The translations under genes were made by a program, and so were the position numbers. From positions 1,054,001 through 1,118,000 of the forward strand of contig NW_027395277.1 of NCBI RefSeq assembly GCF_027580225.2: a stretch of 64,000 nucleotides of DNA. Direction: 5' to 3'. The notes beneath the pieces are model-generated. The model was not told the DNA's origin. It made no database searches and saw only the letters and a program-made list of their open reading frames with translations. The stretch is from Misgurnus anguillicaudatus (Eukaryota; Chordata; Actinopteri; Cypriniformes; Cobitidae). Of the stretch, positions 13,672 through 28,852 are shown one piece after another; position 1 is the stretch's first letter, and every line of letters starts with the position of its first letter.

Positions 13672-14081
13672 TTTGCAAAAATTCTTAGTATTTTTGTCTT
13701 GTTTTCAGTAAAAATATCTGAAACTCCTTTAATTAAGATGCTTTTTCTTGATGAGCAAAACGACCCAGTCTAGTTTTAGACCAAAAAAAATCTGCCAATG
13801 GGGTAAGCAAATTTTTCTTAATATTTTTGTAATTTAGTTTTTAAGAAAAAAGTTCCAAGATTTTTTGCTTACCCATTGGCAGATTTTTTGCTTGTTTTAT
13901 GCACAAAATCATTTGATATTTTTTGGTCTAAAAACTTATTTAAAAACTAAAAGACTTATTTTCTCGGGTCGTTTTGCTCATCAAGAAAAAGCATCTTAAT
14001 TTAAGAATTTTTTGATATTTTTACTGAAAACAAGACAAAAATACTAAGAATTTTTTTCTTGAAAATCATTTTTTTGCAGTG
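13672..14081. mobile_element. CACTGCAAAAAATGA-type foldback
   Basis: Both arms carry TGCCAATGGGTAAGC-like text in inverse orientation, and the right end is TTTTTTGCAGTG. The left end is degraded. Confidence 0.65.
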
Positions 14082-14437
14082 TATGAATATATTTATATTT
14101 TAATGAAAAAAATACTATTTACACCAATTGACAAATACCGGTTACACCACATTGACATTTTTACAATTATCCAAATATTCTTTCAAAATGAAATAAACCA
14201 GAAATTTTTGACTTGGTCCTCAATGTATGCAAGTAATCTGCAAATGTATTTGGAAATTTTAACCATTTTACAATTAATTGAAACATACGGACACAAAATA
14301 ATGAATGTCACTTCATTGACCCACATGACAATAGAGACTTAAAGTGATGCCAAAGCACATCTTCAGACAAAAATCCATTATTTGATCTGTAAGCTTGAAC
14401 ACACACTTACACCCATATTATTTGAAGTGCAATTGCA

Positions 14438-14440
<3 letters not shown>

Positions 14441-14505
<65 letters not shown>
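14441..14505. repeat. GT microsatellite
   Basis: Uninterrupted TG dinucleotides, about 32 units. Confidence 0.98.
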
Positions 14506-14508
<3 letters not shown>

Positions 14509-15779
14509 GGTTATGTAATCTTGGTGCTCCTTTTATGATATGAGATGTGGAGAAAGTATCACACGGTCTCATTTCTCTCTGTGTGTAAATCTCTATGACA
14601 GACCCTCACTTACACGCACAAGAGTCTTATAAATCAAACAAGACAACAAAACAAAGAGGAATCGTGTAAAAGGCATAAAATACAAAGAAATATTGAAGTG
14701 TGTTGTAATTTATGCTACTATCTTAGCTTTATATTAATCATAATAACGTAATATTTAATTCCTTGAAGTATTTTTACAATATTGTACACGCACACACAAG
14801 CATGCGCGCAAACACACATTTATACATATTTATATAATTTGTTTCTTTTTATTTTTATAAAATCGGTTAAAAACAGAGGCAACATAATCACGATTGCATC
14901 TAACTGTGTTTGATAAAGCCTGCATATAAACAAGATTTAAAAAAAAATTAAAATACAGAACAGTTGTGATTTTGCATTTAACTAAAGCAATTTTGTGACA
15001 TTTACCATGCCAACGTCTTTGTAGAAAAGGTCACACAAGATGTTCATATTAAAACATGAATCATCATTTTCGGGTTAATGCCAACTCAAGTGCATACTGT
15101 CATTAAAGCAAAGGGACACATTCCAGAAACTAAGAAATTTATCTTCAATTATGTTATTAGCATAATTCAACTTTTAAAATTGTTATAACATAGTTTGTAA
15201 TAAAAAAAATGCATGTATTACAGTAAATTTAACCTTGGCAATCTTGTGGACACTACTGTATATACTGCATATGCATATACACATACTGGATGTACAATTT
15301 CTCAAAAATTTCTCTCTTATTTCTATAAAGTTACTAAAGGGACAAGAAAACAATGATCAAGACAGAAATAATGAGAGGTAATTGCATAATCCCTGGACTT
15401 ATGTTTAGCATTAGCGTCACATCTGTCTCACATTATCCACCATGATATTTGTCAGGTGCGCATGGCTACGTGCATGTATAACATGACGACAATTCTGGGT
15501 CAAAGGTAAACATCCTTTTGAACTCAGAATCAAGAGTGTAGGGCATAATGGCCTTGAACAAATATACTCAGCAGTAAGGGTGTGTTATCTGATATAAATC
15601 TCCACAACAGGACCTTTGTGAAAAAGAACCCACGTGTCACACCCTTTTTCCATCACTGAAAAACAGGAAGTAATGAACAGGAAGTGTTTGCACAAATGAC
15701 ATTGAACACTGCAGAGATCAGTATCAATTTAGAAGATTAATTCGCCACACCTGTTTAAACATATAGCACGGATGAATGA
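14506..15779. other. AT-rich non-coding DNA
   Basis: No exon or clear repeat is recognised. Confidence 0.5.
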
Positions 15780-17560
15780 GCTAAAAGTGAATTTTGTCAG
15801 AATCTAACATGAATTCAATCACTGAATCTGAGTTGAATGTGAATTTGATCTGATTCTATACAGAATTAAATATGACCTAGATGTGAACTGAAGCAGGACT
15901 GAATTGGAGTTGAATATGAATTTGATCTGAATCTGACTTGAATTAAAAATGAACTGATTGTGAACTAAATCAGTACTGAATCAGAGTTGAATGTGAATTT
16001 GATCTGAATCTATACAGAATCAAATCTGAACTGATTGTGAACTGAATCAGTACTGAATCAGAGTTTTGAATGTGAATTTTATTTAATCAGATGTTACTTG
16101 TCATGCAGTTATATTTAACCTTTACAATGTGCTCAGATGTGAATTAAATCTAAACAGATTATGAACTGAAACTGAATCGAATGTCATCTGAATCAGTACT
16201 GAATCTGAGAAAATGTGAAATGTATCTGAATTAAATCTGAACTGATTGTGAACTGAATCATTACTGAATCATAGTTGAATGTGAATTTTATCTGAATCTG
16301 ACCTGAATTAAATCTAAACAGATTATGAACTGAATCTGAATCTAATGTCATCTGAATCAGTACTGAACCTGAAAAAATATGAAATGAATCTGAATTAAAT
16401 CTGAACTGATTGTGAACTGAACCATTACTGAATCAGAGTTGAATGTGAATTATATCTGAATCTGACCTGAATTAAATCTAAACAGATTATGAACTGAATC
16501 TGAATCGAATGTCATCTGAATTAGTACTGAATCTGAGAAAATGTGAAATGTATCTGAATTAAATCTGAGTTGATTGTGAACTGAATCATTACTGACTCAG
16601 TGTTGAATGTTAATTTAACTGACCTGAATTAAATCTAAACAGATTATGAACTGAATCTGAATCTAATGTCATCTGAATTAGTACTGAATCTGAAAAAATT
16701 TGAAATGTATCTGAATTTAATCTGAACTGATTGTGAACTGAATCATTACTGAATCAGTGTTGAATGTTAATTTATCTGAATCTGTCCTGAATTAAATCTA
16801 AACAGATTATGAACTGAATCTGAATCAAATGTCATCTGAATCAGTACTGAATCTGAAAAAATTTGAAATGTATCTGCATTTAATCTCAACTGATTGTGAA
16901 CTGAATCATTACTGAATCAGAGTTGAATGTGAATTTTATCTGAATCTGACCTGAATTAAATCTAAACAGATTATGAACTGAATCTGAATCAAATGTCATC
17001 TGAATCAATACTGAATCTGAAAAAATTTGAAATGTATCTGAATTTAATCTGAACTGATTGTGAACTGAATCATTACTGAATCAGTGTTGAATGTGAATTT
17101 TATCTGAATCTGACCTGAATTAAATATGAACTGATTGTGAACTGAATCAGTCCTGAATCCAAATGGAATGTGAATTGTATCTGAATTTATTCTGAATTAA
17201 ATCTGAATTGACTGTGAACTGATTTAATATGAAATCTGAGTTGATTGTGAATTTTATCTGAATCTGTGACTTGAATTAAATATGAGCTGATTGTGAACTG
17301 AATCCGAGATGAATGTGAATCTTATATGAATCTATAATTAAATATGACCTGGCTGTGAACTGAATCAGAACTGTATCGGAGTTGAATATAAATTTTATCT
17401 GAATCTATCCTGAATTAAAGCTGAACTGAATGTCATCTGAATCAGTACTTAATCTGAGAAAATGAGAAATGTATCTGAATCTAATCTGAATTAAATCCGA
17501 ACTGATTGTGAACTGAATCCGAGTTGATTTTGATCTGAATCTGACAGAAATAAAATCCTC
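15780..17560. repeat. CTGAATC-rich minisatellite, 164-bp period
   Basis: Words such as CTGAATC and GAACTGAATC recur throughout. The phrase TAAACAGATTATGAACTGAA starts at 16151, 16315, 16479, 16636, 16799 and 16963, giving a higher-order period of 157-164 bp made of about 10-12-bp subunits. The outer parts are more degenerate. Confidence 0.9.
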
Positions 17561-18300
17561 ATTGAACCGAATTTAATGTGATTATTTTTGGAGGGCTTAC
17601 GTTTTTCTCTGCCACCTTTGATATCACAACACATGATAACAGCTGAGGGATTCAGGACAGTGTGCACGTTATGTTGCCACAAGCTAATCAGCATCATCAT
17701 AATGTAATTTTCCCAAAGCTCTACGGTAATAAGTCACATGGCATTCGCAGCTCAGGTGATTGGCTGAAAACACATTTCAGGAACAGAACACCCATGAGAA
17801 ACGATCACAAACACCCCCTGTGGTCCGACTGCTATTGAAATGAAACAGCAGAAATCTCTCCAGGTATTACAGACCTCCTTTAGTGCCAAACATGGATACA
17901 GAAGATCAAGAACAGAGCTGCCCAACTGGTGTAGGATCAGGTGAAGGAACAAACAGCGGCATGCAAATGTGTGTGTGTGTGTGTGTGTGGGAATTGGTCT
18001 GTTTGGCCGTACTTCTGCCAGTTTTTGCTATCAGTGCCCACATCTGTGTGAGACTATTTATCTTTCCCTTTAATTATGGGGATATGATAACAGCGTGTGC
18101 ATACACAGTGTGCAAACAAATACAATCCTGCCAAGTGTTCAGCATGTAGAAATATTTTTGTATGGTTTCTTTCTCAGTCTTTGCGCATCTGTGCATTCAT
18201 GCGTGACTGTGTGTGTGTGTGTACACTCATAGTTTCACTCCTCCACATTTCACATGTCAGCTGTCGTTCAATCACATCATCACTTTTCTCTTTTACTTCT

Positions 18301-18317
18301 GGCCACCAGGGGGCAAC
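18301..18317 (+). promoter_or_regulatory. CTCF-like motif
   Basis: GGCCACCAGGGGGCAAC matches the vertebrate CTCF consensus closely and lies outside any recognised transposon. Occupancy is inferred only. Confidence 0.5.
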
Positions 18318-18654
18318 AAAGTGCATTAGAGGGTCCGCATGCCCCCTGAATCGATAACTGACAGCTTTTAGAATAATTTAAAGATTTTCAATTTAATCAA
18401 TACAGTCAGAACGGGTTTAAACTCCATGGTTATCTTAGTCCAAATATCTATAATCTTTTAAAACGCATATCTGAGAGAGGCAGGGCTACATCTGAGTAAC
18501 CATAAGCTTTTTAAATCAGATGTATAATAACACAAATGTTTGTTCTCTTTCACAAATGTTTTCTATGTTGATTTCAAACATTAGTGTAAATTATATTCTT
18601 TAAACTATTTATTTTCAACATTTTGAATTATGTTTTAAATGTTTTACTTTTATT

Positions 18655-18800
18655 TACGCTCATGAAATTGGTGGAGCATTGCTAGAGCATCCCAAAGGTC
18701 ATGGGTTCGAACACGCATACTGATCAAATGTATAAGTTTAATGAACTTTGGATCAAAGTGTCTGCCAAATGCATAAATGCATAGATGTAAAAATGTATTA
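18655..18800 (-). repeat. SINE-like dispersed repeat with B-box text
   Basis: Contains GGTCATGGGTTCGAAC, a pol III B-box-like word, followed by the GTGTCTGCCAAATGCATAAATG phrase common in fish repeats. The related copy at 28016-28170 is in opposite orientation. Confidence 0.5.
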
Positions 18801-19556
18801 ATTTTATTCTCTTGGACAAAACAATATGATTGATATGTCACAACCATTACTGAGGGATGTGAAAAAGAGCCTAAAATTTGCAGTGAAAAATATTCACTTG
18901 AGTAAAAAGTGTCCCAACTAGCTCCATTGTACTTTCCGATCCATCTAACCTGTGTTCGATAAATGTGACGGTTATACTCTCCTAATGAGAATAGCTGACT
19001 AAATAAGTAAATAAGCACTCTCGGTTATTTCAGCGGGGGTGCTAAAAATCATTATCACTTGCTAACTGAGTCTATTCACAAAACGTATTTGAAGCGTTAG
19101 GATTCATTATTGCATCTGAAGATCTATAAATAGACTCCTGTGAAAGACATTATCCAACAGACTACAGGTATGAGCCTGTGAGTATCCGACCCAGAGAAAT
19201 GAGTCGGGTTCAAGATCCTATGAACAGCAGCACGTGGGATGAACTATTCGGCCATGACAAAAAACAAACAAATCTAAATGAAACTGTAATAAGTTACTCA
19301 GAGAGGAAAATGGAGAGTGATGGATTTCGGAATGTTGGTCGTGTTCCTTCTTCCACCTGCTGCTCATTATGCATCTGATCTCACTGAATATTCATTGAAC
19401 TCATGAATATTTATCAAACCCTTCAAATGATTCTTATTGATAAACATTGAACAAGTGAGCGCTGAGGCGGATGCAAAGGACAATGAGAAATGACTCTGTC
19501 CTGTTGTTTAAAGAGTCTAATGGCCTTCTTTTGTCCCTCTCTCAAACTGTTATAAG

Positions 19557-22022
<2,466 letters not shown>

Positions 22023-22122
22023 AGATATGAAGAGCAGACTCTGAAGAAATGGCACTTGTTCAGCACAATCTGTCCATCTTAACACACTGCCAGATTTTAA
22101 CACAAACACTCACACACAGACA

Positions 22123-22158
<36 letters not shown>

Positions 22159-22950
22159 TGCATATCTTCTAATAACCTTTTTAAACGAATGTCAGACTGA
22201 TGAATTTCCAGGATGAATGTGCGGCATCATTTGCTTTGCTATTACTTCTATTACTACAGGCTGGCCTGGTGCATACACAATGCATATGGTTTGTATTATT
22301 TTGTTGGAGGGTTGTTTATTTGTTTATTAGCCTTCAGCTACACTCAGACCACAGAAGATGAAGTTCAACCCCTGCTATAGCACAGAGATGCATTATATAT
22401 AAAGCTCTTGCATAGCAAGGGCTAAAAATAAACCCACGCACACACAAATATACTGTACACATACACACATACAAAAACACCTTGGCTCACACATTGAACT
22501 CGCATCTGTCATTCAACCTACAGACATACAAAAGCACAACCTATTCAGTCCCTCATTTGTCTCTCAGACAATAACACACCAAAATATCAGACATGAACAG
22601 TCACACACACAATTTCTGTCTTCAGTTCTCCAGAGAGGCCGTCTGTTCTCCAGAGAAGAGAGTGATTAAAAGATTTTTCCCAGTTTTCCTTTCACAGCTC
22701 CTCAAAAGCACCATTCAAAACATGAAAAACCTTTACACACATACACACACACACACACCACAATGTGTTGTGTGTTTGTGGCATCATACACCCATCATCA
22801 TTATGTACTTGTAGGTGTTTTGGCTGCTCTCCTGTCTGTTTGGTATTCTGATCTTTTTTTAAACACCTTCTGTATCTTTTACTGCCAATTTACTCTCTCC
22901 TTAGACTCTTCCCATAATTCCACATCTGCATTTTCGTTCAAACAAAAGAA
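22023..22950. other. Non-coding with CA microsatellites
   Basis: CA runs occur at about 22127-22156 and 22740-22758. No exon is supported. Confidence 0.5.
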
Positions 22951-24930
22951 TGGAGTGGAGAGGAGATAACAAGAGTAGAGGAGAGGAGACGAGAGGAGAG
23001 AGAAAAAAATTAGAGGAGATAATAAGAGGAAAGAGAAAGAAATAAGAGGAGATAATAAGAGGAGAGAGAAAGAAAAGAGATGAGATAATAAGAGAAGTAA
23101 GAAAAGAATGAGAGGAGATTATAAGAGTAGAGGAGAAAGAAAGGAATAAAAGGAGATAATAAGAGGAGATGAGAGGAGAGGAGAGAGAAAAAATGGGAGG
23201 AGATAATAAGAGGAGATGAGAGGAGATAATAAGAGAGGAGAGAGAAAAAAATGAGAGGAGATAATAAGAGGAGAGGAGAGAGAAAGAAATGAAAGGAGAT
23301 AATAAGAGGAGAAAGTAAGAAATGAGAGGAGATAATAAGAGAAGAAAGAAAGGAATGAGAGGAGATTATAAGAGGAGATGAGAGAGAAAGGAATACGATG
23401 AGATAAAAAGAGAAGAAGGAAAGGAATAAGAGGAGAGGAAAGGAGAGGAGAGGAGAGGAGAGGAGAGGAGAGGAGAGGAGAGGAGAGGAGAGGAGAGGAG
23501 AGGAGAGGAGAGGAGAGGAGAGGAGAGGAGAGGAGAAAGGAATGATATAATAAGAGAAGAAAGAAAGGAATAAGAGGAGATAAGAGGAGAAGAGAGAGAA
23601 AGGAATTAGAGGAGATAATGAGAGGAGAGAGACAAAAATGAGAGGAGATGATAAAAGGGGAGAGGAGAAAGAAAGAAATGAGAGGAGATAAAAAGAGGAG
23701 AGAGAAATAAATAAGAGGATATAATAAGAGGAGAGAGAGAGAAAGAAAAGAGATGAGATAATAAGAGAAGAAAGAAATGAATGAGAGGAGATTATGAGAG
23801 GAGAGGAGAAAGAAAGGAATAAGAGGAGATAAAAAGAGGAGATGAGAGAGAAAGAAATGAGAGGAGATAATAAGAGAAGAGAGACAAAAATGAGAGGAGA
23901 TGATAAGATGAGAGGAGAGAGAAATAAATGAAAGGAGATAATAAGAGGAGATAAAAAGAGGAGATGAGAGAGAAAGGAATGAGATGAGATAATAAGAGAA
24001 GAAAGAAAGGAATAAGAGGAGATTATAAGAGGAGAGGAGAGAGAAAGGAATAAGAGGAGATAATGGGAGGAGATGAGAGAGAACGGAATAAGATGAGATA
24101 ATAAGAGAGGAGAGGAGAAAGGAATAAGAAGAGATTATAAGAGGAGAGGAGAGGAGAGGAGAGGAGAGGAGAGGAGAAAGGAATAAGAGGAGATTATAAG
24201 AGAGGAGAGGAGAGGAGAGGAGAGGAGAGGAGAGGAGAGGAGAGGAGAGGAGAGGAGAGGAGAGGAGAGGAGAGGAGAGGAGAGGAGAGGAGAGGAGAGG
24301 AGAGGAGAGGAGAGGAGAGGAGAAAGGAATAAGAGGAGATTATAAGAGGAGAGGAGAGGAGAGGAGAGGAGAAAGGAATAAGAGGAGATTATAAGAGGAG
24401 AGGAGAGGAGAGGAGAGGAGAGGAGAGGAGAGGAGAGGAGAGGAGAGGAGAGGAGAGGAGAGGAGAGGAGAGGAGAGGAGAGGAGAGGAGAGGAGAGGAG
24501 AGGAGAAAGGAATAAGAGGAGATAATGAGAGGAGAGAGACAAAAATGAGAGATGATAAAAGGGGAGAGGAGAAAGAAATAATAAGACGAGAGAGGAGGAA
24601 ATAAAGAGAGGAGAAAACAAAGAGAAGAGAAAACAAAAGGAATGGTGAGAACAGAAAAAAGAACAAAATAGCAGGAGAGGGGAAACAAACAGATAGAACA
24701 CAAGGAGTAGAGAGGAGAAGAGATACCAAGAGGAGCAGAGAAAACAGAAGCAGTCGGGAGAACAAGTAAAGAGAAAACAGAAGAAGAGTGAAGAAAACGA
24801 GGAGAAAAGATGAGAAAACAAGTGGAGTAAAGAAGAGATAACAAACGGAAAGGAGATGATAAAACAGTGATGTGAACAGGAGAAGAGGAAATAAATAGAG
24901 GAGAACATGAAGAGAAGTGAAACAAGAGGA
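22951..24930. repeat. Polypurine array of GGAGA and GATAATAAGAGGA units
   Basis: The plus strand is almost entirely A and G for 2 kb. Pure GGAGA blocks lie at about 23440-23536, 24211-24325 and 24396-24506, separated by degenerate AGGAGATAATAAG units. Leu-Ser-Ser-Pro reading frames on the minus strand are artefacts. Confidence 0.95.
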
Positions 24931-25163
24931 GAGGATGTAAAGCTGCATGTATTAAACCAGAAGATGGTTGCATAACAAACTGCATGCATTAAAGCAGACA
25001 CACACATTGGCTATATGTTGGGGTTTAACTCTCATCATCACTATCATGAAGCTCTAGCCTTTCATCTTTCTCTCAATCATCATCAGTAAACCTTCTCTCA
25101 TTCCTGAGTTTACAAACCTCTTTCGCTCACTCTTTCCTTACTGTTCCTTTTCTTACGGATGCT

Positions 25164-25249
<86 letters not shown>

Positions 25250-25360
25250 GCTCTCCTCTACATGACCTTGACTAAAGTTTTACTTCATAGCACTATTTCA
25301 CACACTGCCATAATAATCCATCCAATTTACAAAATATCTGTCTGGAAATTTATTTTCCAG
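24931..25360. repeat. Spacer with CA microsatellite (25167-25248)
   Basis: About 40 CA units sit between two purine-rich blocks. The rest is ordinary non-coding sequence. Confidence 0.9.
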
Positions 25361-25471
25361 AGGAGAGGAGAGGAGAGGAGAGGAGAGGAGAGGAGAGGAG
25401 AGGAGAGGAGAGGAGAGGAGAGGAGAGGAGAGGAGAGGAGAGGAGAGGAGAGGAGAGGAGAGGAGAGGAGA
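25361..25471. repeat. Pure GGAGA pentanucleotide array
   Basis: About 22 perfect units. Confidence 0.98.
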
Positions 25472-27600
25472 CAAAAAGGAAAAAAAAACAGAAGAGAAAA
25501 ATAAGAACAGATTAAAAGTAAGACATGAAGAGACAAGGTGAGATAAATGAGAAAAGGGGAGACAAAATAAAAAGCCAAAAACAGAGCAAAAAAGATGAGA
25601 CATGAAGAAATAAAATCAGAAGAAAATGGATGAAAAGTGATATCAGGTCAAACAAGAAGAGACAAGATGAGATAAATGAGAAATAGCCAGAGGAGAAAAG
25701 ATGAGATGAAAAAGAAAAAAACTGAAGAAAAGTGAGACAAGAAGAGACAAGATCAGACGAGAAGAGACAAAATAAGATGAGATGAAAAGAGATGTAAGGA
25801 CAAAAATAAAGAGACAAGAAGATAAAAAATGAGTGTAAGAAAGTGGAGAAAAAGTGAGACGAGACAAGGCAGTGAGGAGAAGAGATGAGACAAGAAGACA
25901 AGAAGAGAAAAGATGAGAAGAAAAGAGACGAGAAGTGATGAAGGGTCAAACAAGAAGAAACTAGATGAGATATATGAGAAATAGCCAGAGGAAAAAAGAT
26001 GAGATGAAAAAGAAAAAACACTGAAGAAAAGCAAGACGAAAAGAGACAAGATCAGACGAGAAGAGACAAAATGAGATAAATGAGAAATAGCCAGAGGAGG
26101 AAAGATGAGATGAAAAAGAAAAAAACTGAAGAAAAGTGAGACAAGAAGAGACAAGATCAGACGAGAAGAGACAAAATAAGATGAGATGAAAAGAGATGTA
26201 AGGACAAAAATAAAGAGACAAGAAGATAAAAAATGAGTGTAAGAAAGTGGAGAAAAAGTGAGACGAGACAAGGCAGTGAGGAGAAGAGATGAGACAAGAA
26301 GACAAGAAGAGAAAAGATGAGAAGAAAAGAGACGAGAAGTGATGAAGGGTCAAACAAGAAGAAACTAGATGAGATATATGAGAAATAGCCAGAGGAAAAA
26401 AGATGAGATGAAAAAGAAAAAACACTGAAGAAAAGCAAGACGAAAAGAGACAAGATCAGACGAGAAGAGACAAAATGAGATAAATGAGAAATAGCCAGAG
26501 GAGGAAAGATGAGATGAAAAAGAAAAAAACTGAAGAAAAGAGACAAGAAGAGACAAGATCAGACGAGAAGAGACAAGAAGAGAAAAGCTGAAAAGTAAGA
26601 CATGAAGAGACAAGGTGAGATAAATGAGAAAAGATGAGACGAGACAAAATAAAAAGCCAAAAACAGAGCAGAAGAGATGAGACATGAAGAGATAAGATGA
26701 GAAGAAAAGAGATGAGAAGTGATGAAGGGTCAAACAAGAAGAAACTAGATGAGATATATGAGAAAAAGCCAGAGGAAAAAAGATGAGATGAAAAAGAAAA
26801 AACACTGAAGAAAAGCGAGACGAAAAGAGACAAGATCAGACGAGAAGAGACAAGATGAGATAAATGAGAAATAGCCAGAGGAGGAAAGATGAGATGAAAA
26901 AGAAAAAAAACTGAAGAAAAGTGAGACAAGAAGAGACAAGATCAGACAAGAAGGGACAAAATAAGAAGAGATGAAAAGAGATGTAAGGACAAAAATAAAG
27001 AGACAAGAAGATAAGATAAAAAAATAGTGTAGGAAAGTGAAGAAAAAGTGAGATGAGACAAGAAGAGAAAAGATGAAAAGTAAGACATGAAGAGACAAGG
27101 TGAGATAAATGAGAAAAGATGAGACGAGACAAAATAAAATGCCAAAAACAGAGCAGAAGAGATGAGACATGAAGAGATAAGATGAGAAGAAAAGAGACGA
27201 GAAGTGATGAAGGGTCAAACAAGAAGAAACTAGATGAGATATATGAGAAATAGCCAGAGGAAAAAAGATGAGATGAAAAAGAAAAAACACTGAAGAAAAG
27301 CGAGACGAAAAGAGACAAGATCAGACGAGAAGAGACAAAATGAGATAAATGAGAAATAGCCAGAGGAGAAAAGATGAGATGAAAAACTGAAAAAAAAAAA
27401 ATCAAATGTGAAGAGATTAGAGAGATGAAAGGGTTCAATTTAAAAAAAAGATTATAAAATAAAATAAGAAAAGTGAAGTGGAAAAAAGACAGAGAGGAGA
27501 AGAGATGAGACAATGAGAGACGATGACAGATGAGAGAAGACAAAAGGTCAAATGAGATGAGACAAGATGAGACGAGACAAGAAGAGACAAGATGAGAAGG
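25472..27600. repeat. AAGAGACAAGATGAG purine array with ~400-bp higher-order units
   Basis: The block starting at 25757 repeats at 26161 almost base for base for about 380 bp. The marker phrase GATGAAGGGTCAAAC occurs at 25937, 26341, 26721 and 27206 (spacings 404, 380, 485). The plus strand remains purine-dominated. Confidence 0.92.
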
Positions 27601-28015
27601 TTGTACATCACTCCCTGAATGACAAACATGTCTGGATCCAACTCAAGTCTACTCCTCTTAAGTGCTGCGATGCCACTTTTAGACTGAATTAATACACTCG
27701 CTCTCAAATGTAGGGTTTAAGCCAAAATGATGCTTTTAGTCTTGGAGCAAAATCAAGAGGTCATCCTAATAACACTGAACAAGAGGAACTACGTCAATAT
27801 TGAATTAGGAAGACCACAGGGAAAACCATCTCACGCCACAATGCTTAGATGCATTATTTTTATATTTCTTGCTGATTTATTATTCCTCTGTGAGACGGAC
27901 TCAGAAAGAATATGACCTAAAATCTACTCGACGGCTATTTCAGGTGACCTCACACGATGGCTATATTTAGCTCCTATGGTGATACTAGCAGTATAGTGTG
28001 TGTGTGGTTCTGCCT
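27601..28015. other. Non-coding, no gene recognised
   Basis: A reading frame at 27727-27915 has no support beyond being open. Confidence 0.45.
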
Positions 28016-28170
28016 ACATTACATGTACATTTATGCATTTAGCAGATGCTTTTATTCCAAAAAACTACAGAGCATTACAAGGTATAGACTACATTTTATC
28101 AGCATGTGTGTTCCCTGGGATCAAACCCACAACCTTTTGCACTGCAAACAATGCTTTATCGCTGAGGCTA
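28016..28170 (+). repeat. SINE-like dispersed repeat
   Basis: Begins ACATTTATGCATTTAGCAG and contains TGTTCCCTGGGATCAAACCC, a degraded B-box-like word. Same family as 18655-18800. Confidence 0.5.
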
Positions 28171-28790
28171 CGTTTACATGGAAACGATCTGAAGAGAAAA
28201 CACAAACGTGGCGTTGCATTTTTATTCCACGTTTATACGAGCGTTTTTTGGGGGAAATCAGCGTGCATATGGTGATGCAAAAGTGTGTGATATTCGATGT
28301 AGTATACACTCCAGATGGCTAGGTGGCAATGTGAAGCACTGACACACAACAACACCAAGTCCACGCACCTGCATGTGTCTGGTTTGCCTCCGACAAATTG
28401 GAGCATCAACAATTTAATAGAGGTAGGGGTGTGACGAGACACTTAATCCACGAGACGAGACGAAACACGAGAACGAGACGAGACAATATTTTTACACTTT
28501 TTAAGAAACCCTCAATGATAAAATAAATGAATAAGAAACTGAAATCACATTATTTTTAAATGTTTTAACTAATCAAGGACTGGCCCTAACAATTATTTTG
28601 CTAACTGATAATGAAGTAATTTGTTATTTTGGGGTAATAAAAATAGACCCAAGTGAGCAGTAGCATTTAAAATTGCATAATAACGAAGATGCAATAATAA
28701 TTGGTTCAAATAAAGTATTAAAACCAAGTTACATTAAACAACATTTTGTGGCCTATAAATAAAAATCATTATGTATGTATTATAACAAAT

Positions 28791-28807
28791 GCCTGCAGGG
28801 GGCGATA
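28791..28807 (+). promoter_or_regulatory. CTCF-like motif inside hAT
   Basis: GCCTGCAGGGGGCGATA resembles the CTCF core. It lies 24 bp before the interferon-type motif in the same element. Confidence 0.35.
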
Positions 28808-28830
28808 AAGGACTCGTCTCACGGACGCTG

Positions 28831-28852
28831 TTTTCACTTTCACTTTCACTTT
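28831..28852 (-). promoter_or_regulatory. ISRE/PRDM1-like motif inside hAT
   Basis: The minus strand carries three consecutive GTGAAA hexamers preceded by AAA, matching the GAAANNGAAA pattern of IRF-family sites and the AAAGTGAAAGTG core of PRDM1. The function is inferred. Confidence 0.45.

Larger units (their letters stand above)
17561..19556. other. Mostly unique non-coding DNA
   Basis: Contains a short GT run (17969-17987). Frames at 17752-17952 (minus) and 17883-18149 (plus) have no recognisable domain. Confidence 0.45.

Noticed and set aside
15780..17560. Regular repeats suggesting a CRISPR-like array
   Set aside because: Units are diverged, contiguous and without unique spacers. Eukaryotic minisatellite.
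24135..27543. Many long minus-strand frames (up to 290 codons) of Leu-Ser-Ser-Pro or Phe-Leu-Ile-Ser type
   Set aside because: They arise because a pure pyrimidine strand lacks stop codons. Composition follows the repeat, there is no domain, and frames overlap each other.
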